Shown here: positions 1 to 8,630 of the stretch, piece by piece | Position numbering within the stretch: position 1 is the first letter of the stretch | How the letters are laid out: each line of letters starts with the position of its first letter | Notes under the pieces: model-generated | The model's database searches: none | What the model was told of the DNA's origin: nothing | What the model saw: the letters and a program-made list of their open reading frames with translations, nothing else | Source: Rhodoferax sp. AJA081-3 | GTDB taxonomy: Bacteria > Pseudomonadota > Gammaproteobacteria > Burkholderiales > Burkholderiaceae_C | Direction of reading: 5' to 3' | Length of the DNA stretch: 64,000 nt | NCBI RefSeq assembly: GCF_017798165.1 | Contig: NZ_CP059068.1 | Location: 124,001-188,000, forward strand | Translations under genes and position numbers: made by a program

Positions 1-214
1 CGTGGGCCAGCGTGCCGATACGGTGTAACTGCGGCACTTCGTCCGGCACCTGCACCTCATGGCCCTGCACCAGGCCCACCACCCCAAACGGGATGGCTTC
101 GCGTTGGCAGCGTTTGATCAGGTCCAGGTAGCGCACTTCAAAGATATTGAGGTGCAACATGCCGTCGGGCAATAAACCCTGGGACAAGGGGAACAGGGGG
201 ATGCGGGTGGGCAT
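1..214 (-). CDS. LON peptidase substrate-binding (PUA-like) domain protein, partial
   Basis: Only the first 71 codons are inside the window; the gene runs off the left edge. The reverse strand opens with MPTRIPLFPLSQGLLPDG, then LNIFEVRYLDL and FGVVGLV. This is the typical beginning of the LON substrate-binding domain, with its PLFPL strand and the IFExRY motif. In this lineage the domain usually occurs as a stand-alone protein of about 200 residues without the ATPase and protease parts of Lon; that size cannot be checked here. Its function is unclear, probably peptide or protein binding in the cytoplasm. The ATG at 214 is divergent from the ABC exporter that starts 35 bases away, so the two share a short promoter region. 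Confidence 0.8.
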   Translation of the reverse strand, partial: MPTRIPLFPLSQGLLPDGMLHLNIFEVRYLDLIKRCQREAIPFGVVGLVQGHEVQVPDEVPQLHRIGTLAH

Positions 215-248
215 TGGGGGATTCTAGGCAAAGTGCTCAGCCACAATA

Positions 249-2030
249 GTGACCACCATGCACCCCATTCAGAAATTACTGGCCTATGCCAGCCCCTACC
301 GCCGTGACATCCGCCTGGCCACCGTCTATTCCGTTCTCAACAAGTTTTTTGACATCCTGCCCGAGGTGCTGATCGGCGCAGCGGTGGACGTGGTGGTCAA
401 AGGCGACCAGAGTTTTTTGGCCAAACACATCCTGGTGGACTTCGGCATCACCAGCACCTGGCACCAGCTGCTGGTGCTGGGCGGCTTGAATGTGATGATC
501 TGGGGCGGGGAGTCGCTGTTTGAATACCTGTACCACCTGAAGTGGCGCGGCCTGGCGCAGGACATTCAACACGACCTGCGGCTGGACACCTACCGCCACG
601 TGCAGAAGCTGGAGATGGCCTACTTCGAGAACCAGCGCACCGGCAATCTGATGTCCATACTGAATGACGACATCAACCAGATGGAGCGTTTTCTGAACGG
701 TGGCGCCAACAACATCATCCAGGTGTTCTGCTCGTCGCTGATGATCAGCGCGGTATTCTTCGCATTGCAGCCTGGCATCGCGGTGATTGCCTTGCTGCCC
801 GTGCCTGCCATTCTGTTTGGCGCCTTCTGGTTCCAGAACCGACTGGCGCCGCACTACACCGAGGTGCGTGAAGCGGCAGGAGATGTCAGCGCCCGGTTGA
901 ACAACAACCTATTGGGCCTGGCCACCATCAAGGCCTTTGCGACCGAAGGTGTGGAGGCCGACCACATTGCCCAGGCCAGCAATGGTTACCGCGCGGCCAA
1001 TGCCCGCGCGATTCGCCTGAGCTCTGCCATCACGCCGGTTATCCGCACTGCGATCCTGGCAGGCTTTACCGCGACGTTGTTGTACGGCGGCTGGCTGACG
1101 ATTGAGGGTGAGCTTGCTGTGGGCGCCTATTCGGTGCTGGTGTTTCTGACCCAACGCCTGCTCTGGCCACTGACCGGCCTGGCTGAGGTGGCCGATATGT
1201 ACCAGCGCTCCATGTCGTCGATAGACCGGGCGATGGGCTTGCTGCAGACCCCCATCAACATCCCCTACGAAGGCCAGCATTTCCCCATCGACACCGTGAA
1301 AGGCGAACTGCGCTTTGAGCAGGTCTGTTTTGCCTATGACACCGTGCCCACGCTGCAGGACATCGACCTGACGATTCCCGCCGGCAAGACCACGGCATTT
1401 GTCGGCTCCACTGGCTCGGGCAAGTCCACACTGGTCAAGCTGCTGCTGCGTTTTTACATCGCCCAATCCGGCCGCATCCTGCTGGACGGCCAGGCTATCG
1501 ACGGCCTGAACCTGCAAGACCTGCGCCGTGCAATCGGTTATGTGTCGCAAGACACGTTTTTGACCGACGGCACGGTGGCGGAGAACATCGCTTATGGCGC
1601 AGCCTGGGCCACCGATGCACACATTGCCGAGGCAGCACGCGCGGCGGAGTGCACCGAGTTCATCAACCAACTGCCGCTGGGTTTTGCCACCCGCATTGGC
1701 GAGCGCGGCCAAAAGCTCAGTGGCGGCCAGCGCCAGCGCCTGGCTTTGGCTCGCGCCATCCTGAAGAACCCACCGGTGCTGGTGCTGGACGAGGCCACCA
1801 GCGCGGTGGACAACGAGACCGAGGCGGCCATCCAGCGTTCGCTGGACGTGGTCAGCCGCAACCGCACCACCATTGTCATCGCCCACCGCCTGTCCACGGT
1901 GCGCCAGGCCGATTGCATCCACTTGCTGGAGGCAGGGCGCATTGTGGAGAGTGGCACACACGACGCGCTGGTGGCGCAGGGTGGCGGTTATGCCGCGCTG
2001 TGGCGGCTGCAAACGGGGGAGCGGAGCTAG
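249..2030 (+). CDS. ABC-type exporter, fused membrane and ATPase domains (MsbA/ABCB-like)
   Basis: A 593-residue half-transporter that would work as a homodimer in the inner membrane. Residues 1 to about 330 form a six-helix exporter domain. The nucleotide-binding domain follows, with Walker A GSTGSGKST near residue 385, the signature LSGGQRQR near 490, Walker B VLVLDEATSA near 508 and the switch histidine in IVIAHRLSTV. The domain order and length match the MsbA/multidrug/lipid exporter family; the substrate cannot be read from sequence. The frame opens with GTG at 249; an ATG at 258 is an equally good start, and neither has a clear ribosome site. A mini-repeat follows the stop codon. Confidence 0.9.
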   Translation: MTTMHPIQKLLAYASPYRRDIRLATVYSVLNKFFDILPEVLIGAAVDVVVKGDQSFLAKHILVDFGITSTWHQLLVLGGLNVMIWGGESLFEYLYHLKWRGLAQDIQHDLRLDTYRHVQKLEMAYFENQRTGNLMSILNDDINQMERFLNGGANNIIQVFCSSLMISAVFFALQPGIAVIALLPVPAILFGAFWFQNRLAPHYTEVREAAGDVSARLNNNLLGLATIKAFATEGVEADHIAQASNGYRAANARAIRLSSAITPVIRTAILAGFTATLLYGGWLTIEGELAVGAYSVLVFLTQRLLWPLTGLAEVADMYQRSMSSIDRAMGLLQTPINIPYEGQHFPIDTVKGELRFEQVCFAYDTVPTLQDIDLTIPAGKTTAFVGSTGSGKSTLVKLLLRFYIAQSGRILLDGQAIDGLNLQDLRRAIGYVSQDTFLTDGTVAENIAYGAAWATDAHIAEAARAAECTEFINQLPLGFATRIGERGQKLSGGQRQRLALARAILKNPPVLVLDEATSAVDNETEAAIQRSLDVVSRNRTTIVIAHRLSTVRQADCIHLLEAGRIVESGTHDALVAQGGGYAALWRLQTGERS

Positions 2031-2059
2031 GGTCCGAGGCGGTTGTACGGAGAGCTTGC

Positions 2060-2119
2060 AAGCCAAATATGGCCCTAGCCCCCTAGAAATATGGCTATAC
2101 AGCTATCGTTTTTATAGTA
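2060..2119 (+). repeat. Mini-repeat copy A (CTAGCCCC ... ATACAGCTAT family)
   Basis: About 60 bases in the convergent gap between the ABC exporter and the FAD oxidase, ending inside the oxidase stop region. It has the family layout: an AAATATGGC lead, CTAGCCCCCT, GAAATATGGCTATACAGCTAT, then a TTTATAG tail. Six related copies occur in this window. Confidence 0.8.
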
Positions 2120-3533
2120 CCCGCCCCGGGTTCATCGTATTCAGCGGGTCCAGCGCCTGCTTGATGGCGCGCATCATGTCCAACGCGACGGGGGATTTGT
2201 GCTGCACCAGCTTGTCGCGTTTGAGGCTGCCCACACCGTGTTCGGCAGAGATGGAGCCCCTGAACTGGTCCACCATGTCGTAGACGATGGCATTGACGCC
2301 TTTTTCGTCGTCGCGCAGAAAGGCCTCGGCATCCGCACCCGCAGGGGCCTGCACGTTGTAGTGCAGGTTGCCATCGCCCAGGTGGCCGTAGTTGACCAGG
2401 CGCACGCCTGGGTAGGCCTGCTCCAGCTGGGCGTCAGTCAGGCGCACAAACTCGGGGATGCGGGACACGGCAATCGAGATGTCGTGTTTGATATTGAGCC
2501 CCTCTTGCGCCTGCGCCAGCGGAATGCTCTCGCGGATATGCCATAGCGCCCGGGCCTGGGTGATGCTCTCGGCCACCACGGCATCGACCACACATCCTTC
2601 TTCCATGGCCACCTCCAGCAGGCGCTCAAAGCGTTCGCGGGCATGGGCTTCGGATTCCTGGTCGGAATTCTCCAGCACCACGCAGTACGGCGCGTCACTG
2701 TCCTGGAACGGTGCGCGCTGCTGGGGGAAATGCTTGGTCACCAGGCTTAGTGCAAATTTGCCCATCACCTCAAAACCGGTCAGCCCGGCACTCAGGTGCT
2801 GGTGCGCCAAGCCCAGTAGTTGCACTGCGGCATCCAGCGACGGCACGGCGGCCATGGCGGTGAGCTGCGCCACAGGCAGAGGGTAAAGCTTCATGGTGGC
2901 GCCAGTGATCACCCCCAGCGTGCCTTCGGAGCCAATCATCAAATGGCGCAGGTCGTAACCGGTGTTGTCTTTTCGCAGGCCGCTCAAGCCGTCCCAGATC
3001 TCGCCCTGGGCGGTGACAACCTCCAGGCCCAGGCACAACTCGCGGGTATTGCCGTAGCGAACCACCTGCGTGCCACCGGCGTTGGTACCCAGGTTGCCGC
3101 CAATGGTGCAACTGCCTTCGGCGGCCAGGCTCAGGGGGAACAGGAAGCCTGCCTTCTCGCAGACTTCTTGCAGGGTTTGCAACACACAGCCGGCGTCCAC
3201 CGTGACGGTCAGGTTGCCGCCATCCAGTGTTCGCACACTGTTCATGCGCAGCAGGCTCAGCACAACCTGGTTGCCGCTGGCATCGGGCGTGGAGCCGACC
3301 ACCATGCCGGTGTTGCCGCCCTGGGGCACGATGCTGACGCCAGCCTGTACGCAGGCCTTGACCACCGCAGCCACCTCCAGGGTATTGGCGGGGCGCACCA
3401 CGGCGAGGGACTTGCCGGTTTCGCGTTTGCGCCAGTCTTGCTCGTACGCGCTCAGGTCGCCATCGGTCAGTACGTTGGCGGTGCCTACGGTCTGACGCAG
3501 TTGGTCCAGGAGGGCAGTGTGGGCTGTGGTCAT
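2112..3533 (-). CDS. FAD-linked oxidase, D-2-hydroxyacid dehydrogenase type (GlcD/D2HGDH-like)
   Basis: 473 residues in the flavin oxidase family that includes glycolate oxidase subunit D, D-lactate dehydrogenase and D-2-hydroxyglutarate dehydrogenase. The PCMH FAD-binding part is seen in VPQGGNTGMVVGS and TIGGNLGTNAGGTQVVRYGN. The C-terminal part carries NYGHLGDGNLHYN and SAEHGVGSLKRDKL, the conserved histidine and substrate motifs, and ends in MNPGRVL. The exact 2-hydroxyacid is not determinable. An in-frame ATG at 3653 exists, but the protein family begins at MTTAHTALLDQL, so the ATG at 3533 is preferred. It starts 8 bases after the DUF2069 gene stop, so the two are probably co-transcribed. 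Confidence 0.88.
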   Translation of the reverse strand: MTTAHTALLDQLRQTVGTANVLTDGDLSAYEQDWRKRETGKSLAVVRPANTLEVAAVVKACVQAGVSIVPQGGNTGMVVGSTPDASGNQVVLSLLRMNSVRTLDGGNLTVTVDAGCVLQTLQEVCEKAGFLFPLSLAAEGSCTIGGNLGTNAGGTQVVRYGNTRELCLGLEVVTAQGEIWDGLSGLRKDNTGYDLRHLMIGSEGTLGVITGATMKLYPLPVAQLTAMAAVPSLDAAVQLLGLAHQHLSAGLTGFEVMGKFALSLVTKHFPQQRAPFQDSDAPYCVVLENSDQESEAHARERFERLLEVAMEEGCVVDAVVAESITQARALWHIRESIPLAQAQEGLNIKHDISIAVSRIPEFVRLTDAQLEQAYPGVRLVNYGHLGDGNLHYNVQAPAGADAEAFLRDDEKGVNAIVYDMVDQFRGSISAEHGVGSLKRDKLVQHKSPVALDMMRAIKQALDPLNTMNPGRVL

Positions 3534-3541
3534 GGTGTGGG

Positions 3542-3970
3542 CTATAGAGTAGTTGGTGTCACTGGCAGGGTAGCTTCTGCGGCGGCCTGTGCGCGGGCAT
3601 TGGCCTGGCGCAGTCGCACATGGGCAGCGCAGGCTACAAACAGGGTCATACACAGCAGAATTTCCAGCATGGCCAGATAGTTGCCGGGCGGCTTGTCGCT
3701 CCAGGCGCGCACCACACCTTCAATAAAGTAGAGCCACACCACCAGACTGACCCAGCGGTAGGTGTACATGCGGTTTTTCAGCAGACCGGCCAGCGGAATG
3801 CACAGCGGCAGCGCCTTGAGCACCAGCCAGGAGCCACCGGGGCGCAAGGGTGCCAACCATAGCTCCCAGGCCAGGGCCAGCAGAATCAGGGCCATAACAC
3901 TGCCCACGGCAAGCCATCGGGTGAGGTCAACGGAGAAAGAAGTGGGCTGGGGGCGGGTAGGCGTGTTCAT
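3542..3970 (-). CDS. DUF2069 family membrane protein
   Basis: 142 residues with four predicted membrane segments (WLAVGSVMALILLALAW; a central LKALPLCIPLAGLL; WVSLVVWLYFIEGVV; MLEILLCMTLFVACAAHV). The pattern matches DUF2069, a small inner-membrane family of unknown function common in beta- and gammaproteobacteria and often found beside wrbA and yihY-type genes. Here the divergent neighbour is indeed a YihY-like gene. The ATG at 3970 is chosen over one at 4000 because the earlier start would overlap the YihY start and lacks family similarity. It leads into the FAD oxidase gene. Confidence 0.82.
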   Translation of the reverse strand: MNTPTRPQPTSFSVDLTRWLAVGSVMALILLALAWELWLAPLRPGGSWLVLKALPLCIPLAGLLKNRMYTYRWVSLVVWLYFIEGVVRAWSDKPPGNYLAMLEILLCMTLFVACAAHVRLRQANARAQAAAEATLPVTPTTL

Positions 3971-3990
3971 GTCGGTGGCATCATAGCGGC

Positions 3991-5208
3991 ATGCATCCAA
4001 TCGAACGTCTAAGAGGCTGGCTCCATGAAGTCGCCCAAGTACCCTGGCTTGAAGCCATCCGCACCCTGCGTGAGCGTTTCCGCGAGGACCGCCTGGGCCT
4101 TACCGCCAGCAGCCTGACATTTACCACCACCATTGCGCTGGTGCCTTTCATCACTGTGGCGCTGGCCGTGTTCACCGCCTTCCCCATGTTTGCCAAGTTC
4201 CAGGATGTGCTGCAAAAATGGTTGATCGACAGCCTGGTGCCCGACAACATTGCCCGCCAGGTGCTGGGTTACCTGAACCAGTTTGCCGGCAAGGCCAGCA
4301 AGCTCGGCGGCGTAGGGTTGGCTGTGCTGCTGGGTACAGCGCTGGCCCTGGTGTTCACCATAGACCGCACGCTCAACAGCATCTGGCGGGTGCGCAAGCC
4401 CCGGCCGGTTGCGCAGCGCGTGTTTTTCTATTGGGCCGCCATCACACTGGGCCCACTGCTGCTGGCGCTGAGCCTGAGCGTGACCTCGTTTGCGGTTTCT
4501 TACTCCAAAGGCGTGGTGGGCGCCATGCCCGGCGGGGTGTCGTTGCTGTTGAATGTGTTGCAGTTTGTACTGGTGGCGGCGGGTATGGCGTCCATGTTCC
4601 GTTTTGTGCCCAATACCCATGTGCGCTGGGGCCACGCCTGGATGGGCGGCGTATTTGTGGCTACCGGGCTGGAGCTGGCCAAACGCGGGCTCACCGCTTA
4701 CCTGAGCAGTGTGCCCACCTATTCCGCGGTATATGGTGCGTTTGCCACACTGCCGATCCTGCTGATCTGGATTTATGTGGCATGGGTCATTGTGCTGCTG
4801 GGTGCTGCCCTTACCGCCTATTTGCCCAGCCTGCTGGCCGGAAGCACCCTGCGCCGATTGCCTCACGGCTGGCGGTTCCAGTTGTCGCTGGAGGTGGTAC
4901 AACAACTGGAGCGCACCCGCGGGGCGGACGCCAAAGGCCTGACCTTGGACCAATTGTGCAAAACCTTGCATGTGGACCCTCTGCGCCTGGAGCCGCTGAT
5001 GCAGACCCTTATTTCCTTTGACTGGATAGGGCAGTTGCGCGAGGTGGTTCAGCCCGGCGCCGAGGCCCGTTATGTACTGTTGGTGGATCCTGAAACCACC
5101 TTGCTTGAGCCCCTTTTGAGTGCCTGGCTGGTTGAGCGCACGGCAGCATCGGAAAAAATCTGGCAGATCGGCCGCTGGCACTCTATAACTTTGCGCGAGG
5201 TTTTATGA
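3991..5208 (+). CDS. YihY/BrkB family inner-membrane protein
   Basis: 405 residues. The N-terminal two thirds holds about six membrane helices with the family signature LTASSLTFTTTIALVPFITV near residue 40 and YGAFATLPILLIWIYVAW near 250. The last ~120 residues are cytoplasmic and resemble the winged-helix-like tail found in longer YihY proteins (LTLDQLCKTLHVDPLRLEPL). The family was once called ribonuclease BN in error; its true role is unknown. The stop codon overlaps the next start in an ATGA arrangement at 5205, which indicates translational coupling with the small downstream gene. It is divergent from the DUF2069 gene, with 20 bases between starts. Confidence 0.9.
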   Translation: MHPIERLRGWLHEVAQVPWLEAIRTLRERFREDRLGLTASSLTFTTTIALVPFITVALAVFTAFPMFAKFQDVLQKWLIDSLVPDNIARQVLGYLNQFAGKASKLGGVGLAVLLGTALALVFTIDRTLNSIWRVRKPRPVAQRVFFYWAAITLGPLLLALSLSVTSFAVSYSKGVVGAMPGGVSLLLNVLQFVLVAAGMASMFRFVPNTHVRWGHAWMGGVFVATGLELAKRGLTAYLSSVPTYSAVYGAFATLPILLIWIYVAWVIVLLGAALTAYLPSLLAGSTLRRLPHGWRFQLSLEVVQQLERTRGADAKGLTLDQLCKTLHVDPLRLEPLMQTLISFDWIGQLREVVQPGAEARYVLLVDPETTLLEPLLSAWLVERTAASEKIWQIGRWHSITLREVL

Positions 5209-5441
5209 GTACAAAACCCTACTGGACCCACCCCGATGGCTCATGCGCCTGGTACCGCGTGCATATCCACGAAAAGAATTACTCGGTCAAAGTGACCGAG
5301 TCGCCGTTTGAAGAGGATGTGGCTGTTACCGAGATCAAGCAGGAGTGGAGCGGTGGCAAGACCGCCTCGCGCAAGGTCGAGGCGGGAGAAGAATATGACC
5401 GCGTGAGCGCTGCCTATTTTGCGGCGCGCAAGGCGGGATAA
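5205..5441 (+). CDS. Small hypothetical protein, 78 residues
   Basis: A 78-residue soluble protein, MSTKPYWTHPDGSCAWYR and onward, rich in charged and aromatic residues, with no signal peptide or membrane segment. The 4-base overlap with the YihY gene and the following CYTH gene make it a credible middle gene of an operon. No domain was recognised. Its length, codon use and coupling support it as a real gene. Confidence 0.75.
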   Translation: MSTKPYWTHPDGSCAWYRVHIHEKNYSVKVTESPFEEDVAVTEIKQEWSGGKTASRKVEAGEEYDRVSAAYFAARKAG

Positions 5442-5484
5442 CCCAACCGTATCAACAACATGCGGATTGCAAAGAGAGGACCAC

Positions 5485-5964
5485 GTGGCCACTGAAATCG
5501 AGCGTAAGTTTCTGGTGATGGGTGACGCCTGGCGCACGGGTAGCGGCACCCGCATCTGCCAGGGATATCTGAACCGCGATAAGACCCGCACCGTGCGTGT
5601 ACGCATTGCAGGCGAGCAGGCCTACCTGACCGTGAAGGGCGCCACGCAGGGCAATACGCGGGCCGAGTTTGAATATGAGATTCCCGTGCAGGACGCCGAG
5701 CAGTTGTTGACCCTGTGTGACGGCCCCACCATCGACAAAGTCCGCCGCAAAATTACGCACGGTGACCATGTGTGGGAGGTGGACGAGTTCCTGGGCCTGA
5801 ATGCGGGTCTGGTGGTCGCCGAGATTGAACTGGCGTCTGAAGGCGAGGCATTCGCCAAGCCGGCGTGGGTAGGGCGCGAGGTCAGCGACGACGCGCGCTA
5901 TTTCAACTCGCAACTGGCCACCAACCCCTATGGCAACTGGCGTGACCAGGCCGCATCCACCTAA
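5485..5964 (+). CDS. CYTH domain protein (triphosphate tunnel metalloenzyme)
   Basis: 159 residues. It opens with the diagnostic EIERKFLV motif (ExExK), followed by basic and acidic strands such as RTVRVRIAGEQAYLTVKG, EFEYEIP and WEVDEFLGLNAGLVVAEIEL. These are the eight-stranded tunnel residues that bind triphosphate and divalent metal. Bacterial relatives hydrolyse inorganic triphosphate; the precise substrate here is unproven. I place the start at the GTG at 5485 because a strong AAGAGAGGA ribosome site precedes it and it gives the canonical MATEIERKF N-terminus. An upstream in-frame start at 5419 would add an unrelated leader that overlaps the previous gene. Confidence 0.88.
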   Translation: MATEIERKFLVMGDAWRTGSGTRICQGYLNRDKTRTVRVRIAGEQAYLTVKGATQGNTRAEFEYEIPVQDAEQLLTLCDGPTIDKVRRKITHGDHVWEVDEFLGLNAGLVVAEIELASEGEAFAKPAWVGREVSDDARYFNSQLATNPYGNWRDQAAST

Positions 5965-5969
5965 AGCCC

Positions 5970-7067
5970 ATGACTCGTTCTATGTGTTTGATGTCCAAAG
6001 GTTTCGTCGTAGCCTGCCTGGTCATGTTGTCGCTGGGTGCGCAGGCTGCAGCACCATCTACCGCTACCGGATTTAGTTTTTCACACCACGACTGGCAGCT
6101 CGTTTGCGACAACACCCGTACTTGCAGGGCTGCGGGCTACAGCAGTGATGGAGACGCCAACCCGGTAACCGTGCTGCTGACGCGCAATGCGGGGCCCGGT
6201 CAACAAGTGACGGGTCAGCTGATGTTGGGCGACTATGGCTCCGAAAGCATCACGGCCAAGCTGCAGGCTGTGCTCAAGCTCAGCATGCGCGTCAATGGGC
6301 GTACGGTGGGACAGATCGTTATCGAAACCAAAAGCACGATGTCAGCCGATTTGTCCACTGCGCAAGTGAATGCCTTGCTGGCAGCGCTGCCACGCGACAG
6401 CACCATCGAATGGGTGGGTGGTGGCAAGAATTGGCAACTATCCGACAAAGGTGCAGCAGCGGCGTTGTTGAAGATGGATGAGTTCCAGGGTCGGATCGGT
6501 ACTACCAGTGCCCTGATCCGCAAAGGTCCTCGCGGCGATGAAGGTGTTTTGCCGCCGCTGCCCGCGCCGGTCGTCGTGGCTGTTGCACCGGCCAAGCCGC
6601 TGCCGGGTGACACAGAGTTTGCCAAAAGGCATGGCAAAGCCTTGCGCGCTGCGCTCTTGCCCTCGGTGAAGGAAGACGGCAACTGCACCAAGCTGACCGA
6701 ACCCGAAGTAGGGGTGCAGGAAGAGCTCACCGTCTACCGGCTGAGCGCCAGCAAGCTCCTGGTGTCCATGCCCTGCTGGCTGGCCGCCTACAACTTTGGC
6801 TCCGGATTTTGGGTGATCAACAGCGCACCCCCTTTCAGCCCTGTGCTGGTGACGGACTCGGGTTCGGACTACAGCGACGGTAGTATTTCTGCTTCGCACA
6901 AGGGCAGGGGGCTGGGGGACTGCTGGTCGTCCGATACCTGGACTTGGGACGGCAAGGACTTCGTCCACACAGAGTCATCCACTACTGGCATGTGCAAGCT
7001 GATCGCGGCCGGTGGAGCTTGGAGTCTGCCCACGCTCGTCAGCGGGGGCAGTTCTGCGAGCCGCTGA
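5970..7067 (+). CDS. DUF1176 domain exported protein
   Basis: 365 residues with an N-terminal signal peptide (hydrophobic stretch VVACLVMLSLGAQAAA). The mature part fits DUF1176: FSFSHHDWQLVCDNTRTCRAAGY near the start, paired cysteines, a central TKSTMSADLS region, and a C-terminal GLGDCWSSDTWTWDGKDFVHTESSTTGMCK. Proteins of this family are periplasmic and of unknown function. The start is 5 bases after the CYTH stop; ATGs at 5982 and 5991 are alternatives that leave the signal peptide intact. Confidence 0.82.
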   Translation: MTRSMCLMSKGFVVACLVMLSLGAQAAAPSTATGFSFSHHDWQLVCDNTRTCRAAGYSSDGDANPVTVLLTRNAGPGQQVTGQLMLGDYGSESITAKLQAVLKLSMRVNGRTVGQIVIETKSTMSADLSTAQVNALLAALPRDSTIEWVGGGKNWQLSDKGAAAALLKMDEFQGRIGTTSALIRKGPRGDEGVLPPLPAPVVVAVAPAKPLPGDTEFAKRHGKALRAALLPSVKEDGNCTKLTEPEVGVQEELTVYRLSASKLLVSMPCWLAAYNFGSGFWVINSAPPFSPVLVTDSGSDYSDGSISASHKGRGLGDCWSSDTWTWDGKDFVHTESSTTGMCKLIAAGGAWSLPTLVSGGSSASR

Positions 7068-7069
7068 TA

Positions 7070-8053
7070 TCAGGTTCCAGCAATCGCAGGCCTGAAACGG
7101 CTGGGGTTGGCCCCCGCCACCCTTCGCATCAGCCTGCGCAGCGCAGTCGCATCCTGGTAGCCCACTGCGGCCGCCACCTGCTCCACGGTCATGCGGCTAC
7201 CCTCCAGCAGCGCCCGCGCCCGGCGTTGCTTGACGCTTTGCACCAGCGCCAGCGTGCTCTTGCCGGTAGCCTTTTGCACATGGCGTGACAGTGTGCGCTC
7301 GGACATGCAGAACTCCTGGGCCAGCACGCTGATCTTGGGCGGCGTGGGCAGGGCTGCTTCTATGCGGGCGGCCAGCCGGCCCACCAGATCATCGCCAATG
7401 GAGAAGGCCTCGGGCACGATGAACGGCGCCTGGGCCTGGCGGCCATCGAGCAGCAGTACGCGCGATATCGCGTCCACCAGCGCTGCACCACATAGCTTGC
7501 GCAGCAGGTGCAGCATCAGGTCCGTCTGCGCAAATGCGGCCCCTGCGGTGATGACCGTCCCGTGGTCACAGACCATCCGGTCAGCGTCGACCTTGCAGGC
7601 GGGCTCCAGCCGCTGTAGCGCCGGCGCTAGCCACCAGGTGGTGGTGACACGCTTGTCCCGCAATAATCCCGCCGCCTGCAGCAGGAACACACCGGAGCAA
7701 GACGCCGCCACTGTGCCCCCGGCCTGCGCATGTTTGCGCAGTGCCGCAATGGTGGCCTTGGCATCGTCCATAGCGAAGCGCCGAGTTATGGCCGAGAGGG
7801 TGTCCAGCCCCAGGCCCGGAAGAACCCACGCCGAGGTGTCTGATACCGCCGCACGTCGGGGGAGCCTTGATGTGTTGACGCTGATGCCACTGTGCAGCGC
7901 CACCGCACCGCCTTCGACCGAGCAAACCCGCCAAGTGGGCGGTGCAAGACCGTGTCGGGGTGCAATGGTTGCTGCGGCGCGCAGGATGTCCAGCGTCGCC
8001 GCCACGCTGCTGGAATAGGCGCCCTGCAGTACCAGAATCGTGAAATCGTACAT
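7070..8053 (-). CDS. GlxA-type transcriptional regulator (DJ-1/PfpI domain plus AraC helix-turn-helix)
   Basis: 327 residues. Residues 1 to ~190 form a DJ-1/PfpI-like class I amidotransferase fold, with the nucleophile-elbow cysteine in AASCSGVFLLQAAGLL. Residues ~225-325 form an AraC DNA-binding domain with two helix-turn-helix motifs (KISVLAQEFCMSERTLSRH and MTVEQVAAAVGYQDATALRR). Relatives sense small metabolites. The ATG at 8053 gives the usual MYDFTILVLQ start; a longer frame to 8140 adds only unrelated sequence. It is divergent from the tautomerase/hydrolase pair, which it probably controls. The shared region contains a repeated pair, CAGTCAT and CTGTCAT, around GACACTGTC, a candidate operator. 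Confidence 0.87.
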   Translation of the reverse strand: MYDFTILVLQGAYSSSVAATLDILRAAATIAPRHGLAPPTWRVCSVEGGAVALHSGISVNTSRLPRRAAVSDTSAWVLPGLGLDTLSAITRRFAMDDAKATIAALRKHAQAGGTVAASCSGVFLLQAAGLLRDKRVTTTWWLAPALQRLEPACKVDADRMVCDHGTVITAGAAFAQTDLMLHLLRKLCGAALVDAISRVLLLDGRQAQAPFIVPEAFSIGDDLVGRLAARIEAALPTPPKISVLAQEFCMSERTLSRHVQKATGKSTLALVQSVKQRRARALLEGSRMTVEQVAAAVGYQDATALRRLMRRVAGANPSRFRPAIAGT

Positions 8054-8154
8054 TGTCTGAATAGGCCTTAAAACAGTCATAACGGACACTGTCATTGTGA
8101 CCCGCGCGGTGCTGCAATACAAGCTTCTTTCACAAACCAACCGGAGCGTTTTCT

Positions 8155-8628
8155 ATGCCTAATATTGTTCTGAGAATCCCCAAACACGCGTTCCCTGGCG
8201 CGCAACGCGCCGCGTTGGTACACGGCATCAATGAAGCGGCCGCTGCCGCGGAACGCTTACCGGTCGACCCTCGCAAGCGCTTTTTGTGCTGGGTGTTGAT
8301 TGAAGAGATTGAAGTTGGCAACTGGACCTGTGGTGGCGCCGATGTAAGCAGCCAGTTCCTCCCCTGTATGGCTGTTATCCATGTGCCGGATGGCGTGTTG
8401 GACGATGCTGCGCGGGCCGCCTACACATGTTTGCTGCATGCTGCCTTCCAGAACGCGATGCCCGTCGATGAAAAACGCAAGCTGTTGACCTCCATCGTGT
8501 TCAATTCGGTGGAGGATGGTTCTTGGGGCGTGGGGAATGAGGTCTGGCGCCTGCCGGACTTTGCGCGCGCCGCAGGTTTTGAACACTTGCAGCATCTGGT
8601 GGCGGTTGCAGCGCCCCAAGGAGCCTGA
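8155..8628 (+). CDS. Tautomerase-like (MIF superfamily) protein
   Basis: 157 residues beginning MPNIVLRIPKHAF. A proline at position 2, which becomes the N-terminal catalytic base after methionine removal, is the hallmark of the 4-oxalocrotonate tautomerase/MIF superfamily. A second beta-alpha-beta half is seen at MAVIHVPDGVLDDAARAAY. The assignment is from fold features, not a named subfamily, so substrate is unknown. A CGGAG ribosome site precedes the ATG. The next gene begins 3 bases after its stop, and the divergent GlxA-type regulator suggests an inducible catabolic or detoxification pair. Confidence 0.65.
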   Translation: MPNIVLRIPKHAFPGAQRAALVHGINEAAAAAERLPVDPRKRFLCWVLIEEIEVGNWTCGGADVSSQFLPCMAVIHVPDGVLDDAARAAYTCLLHAAFQNAMPVDEKRKLLTSIVFNSVEDGSWGVGNEVWRLPDFARAAGFEHLQHLVAVAAPQGA

Positions 8629-8630
8629 CC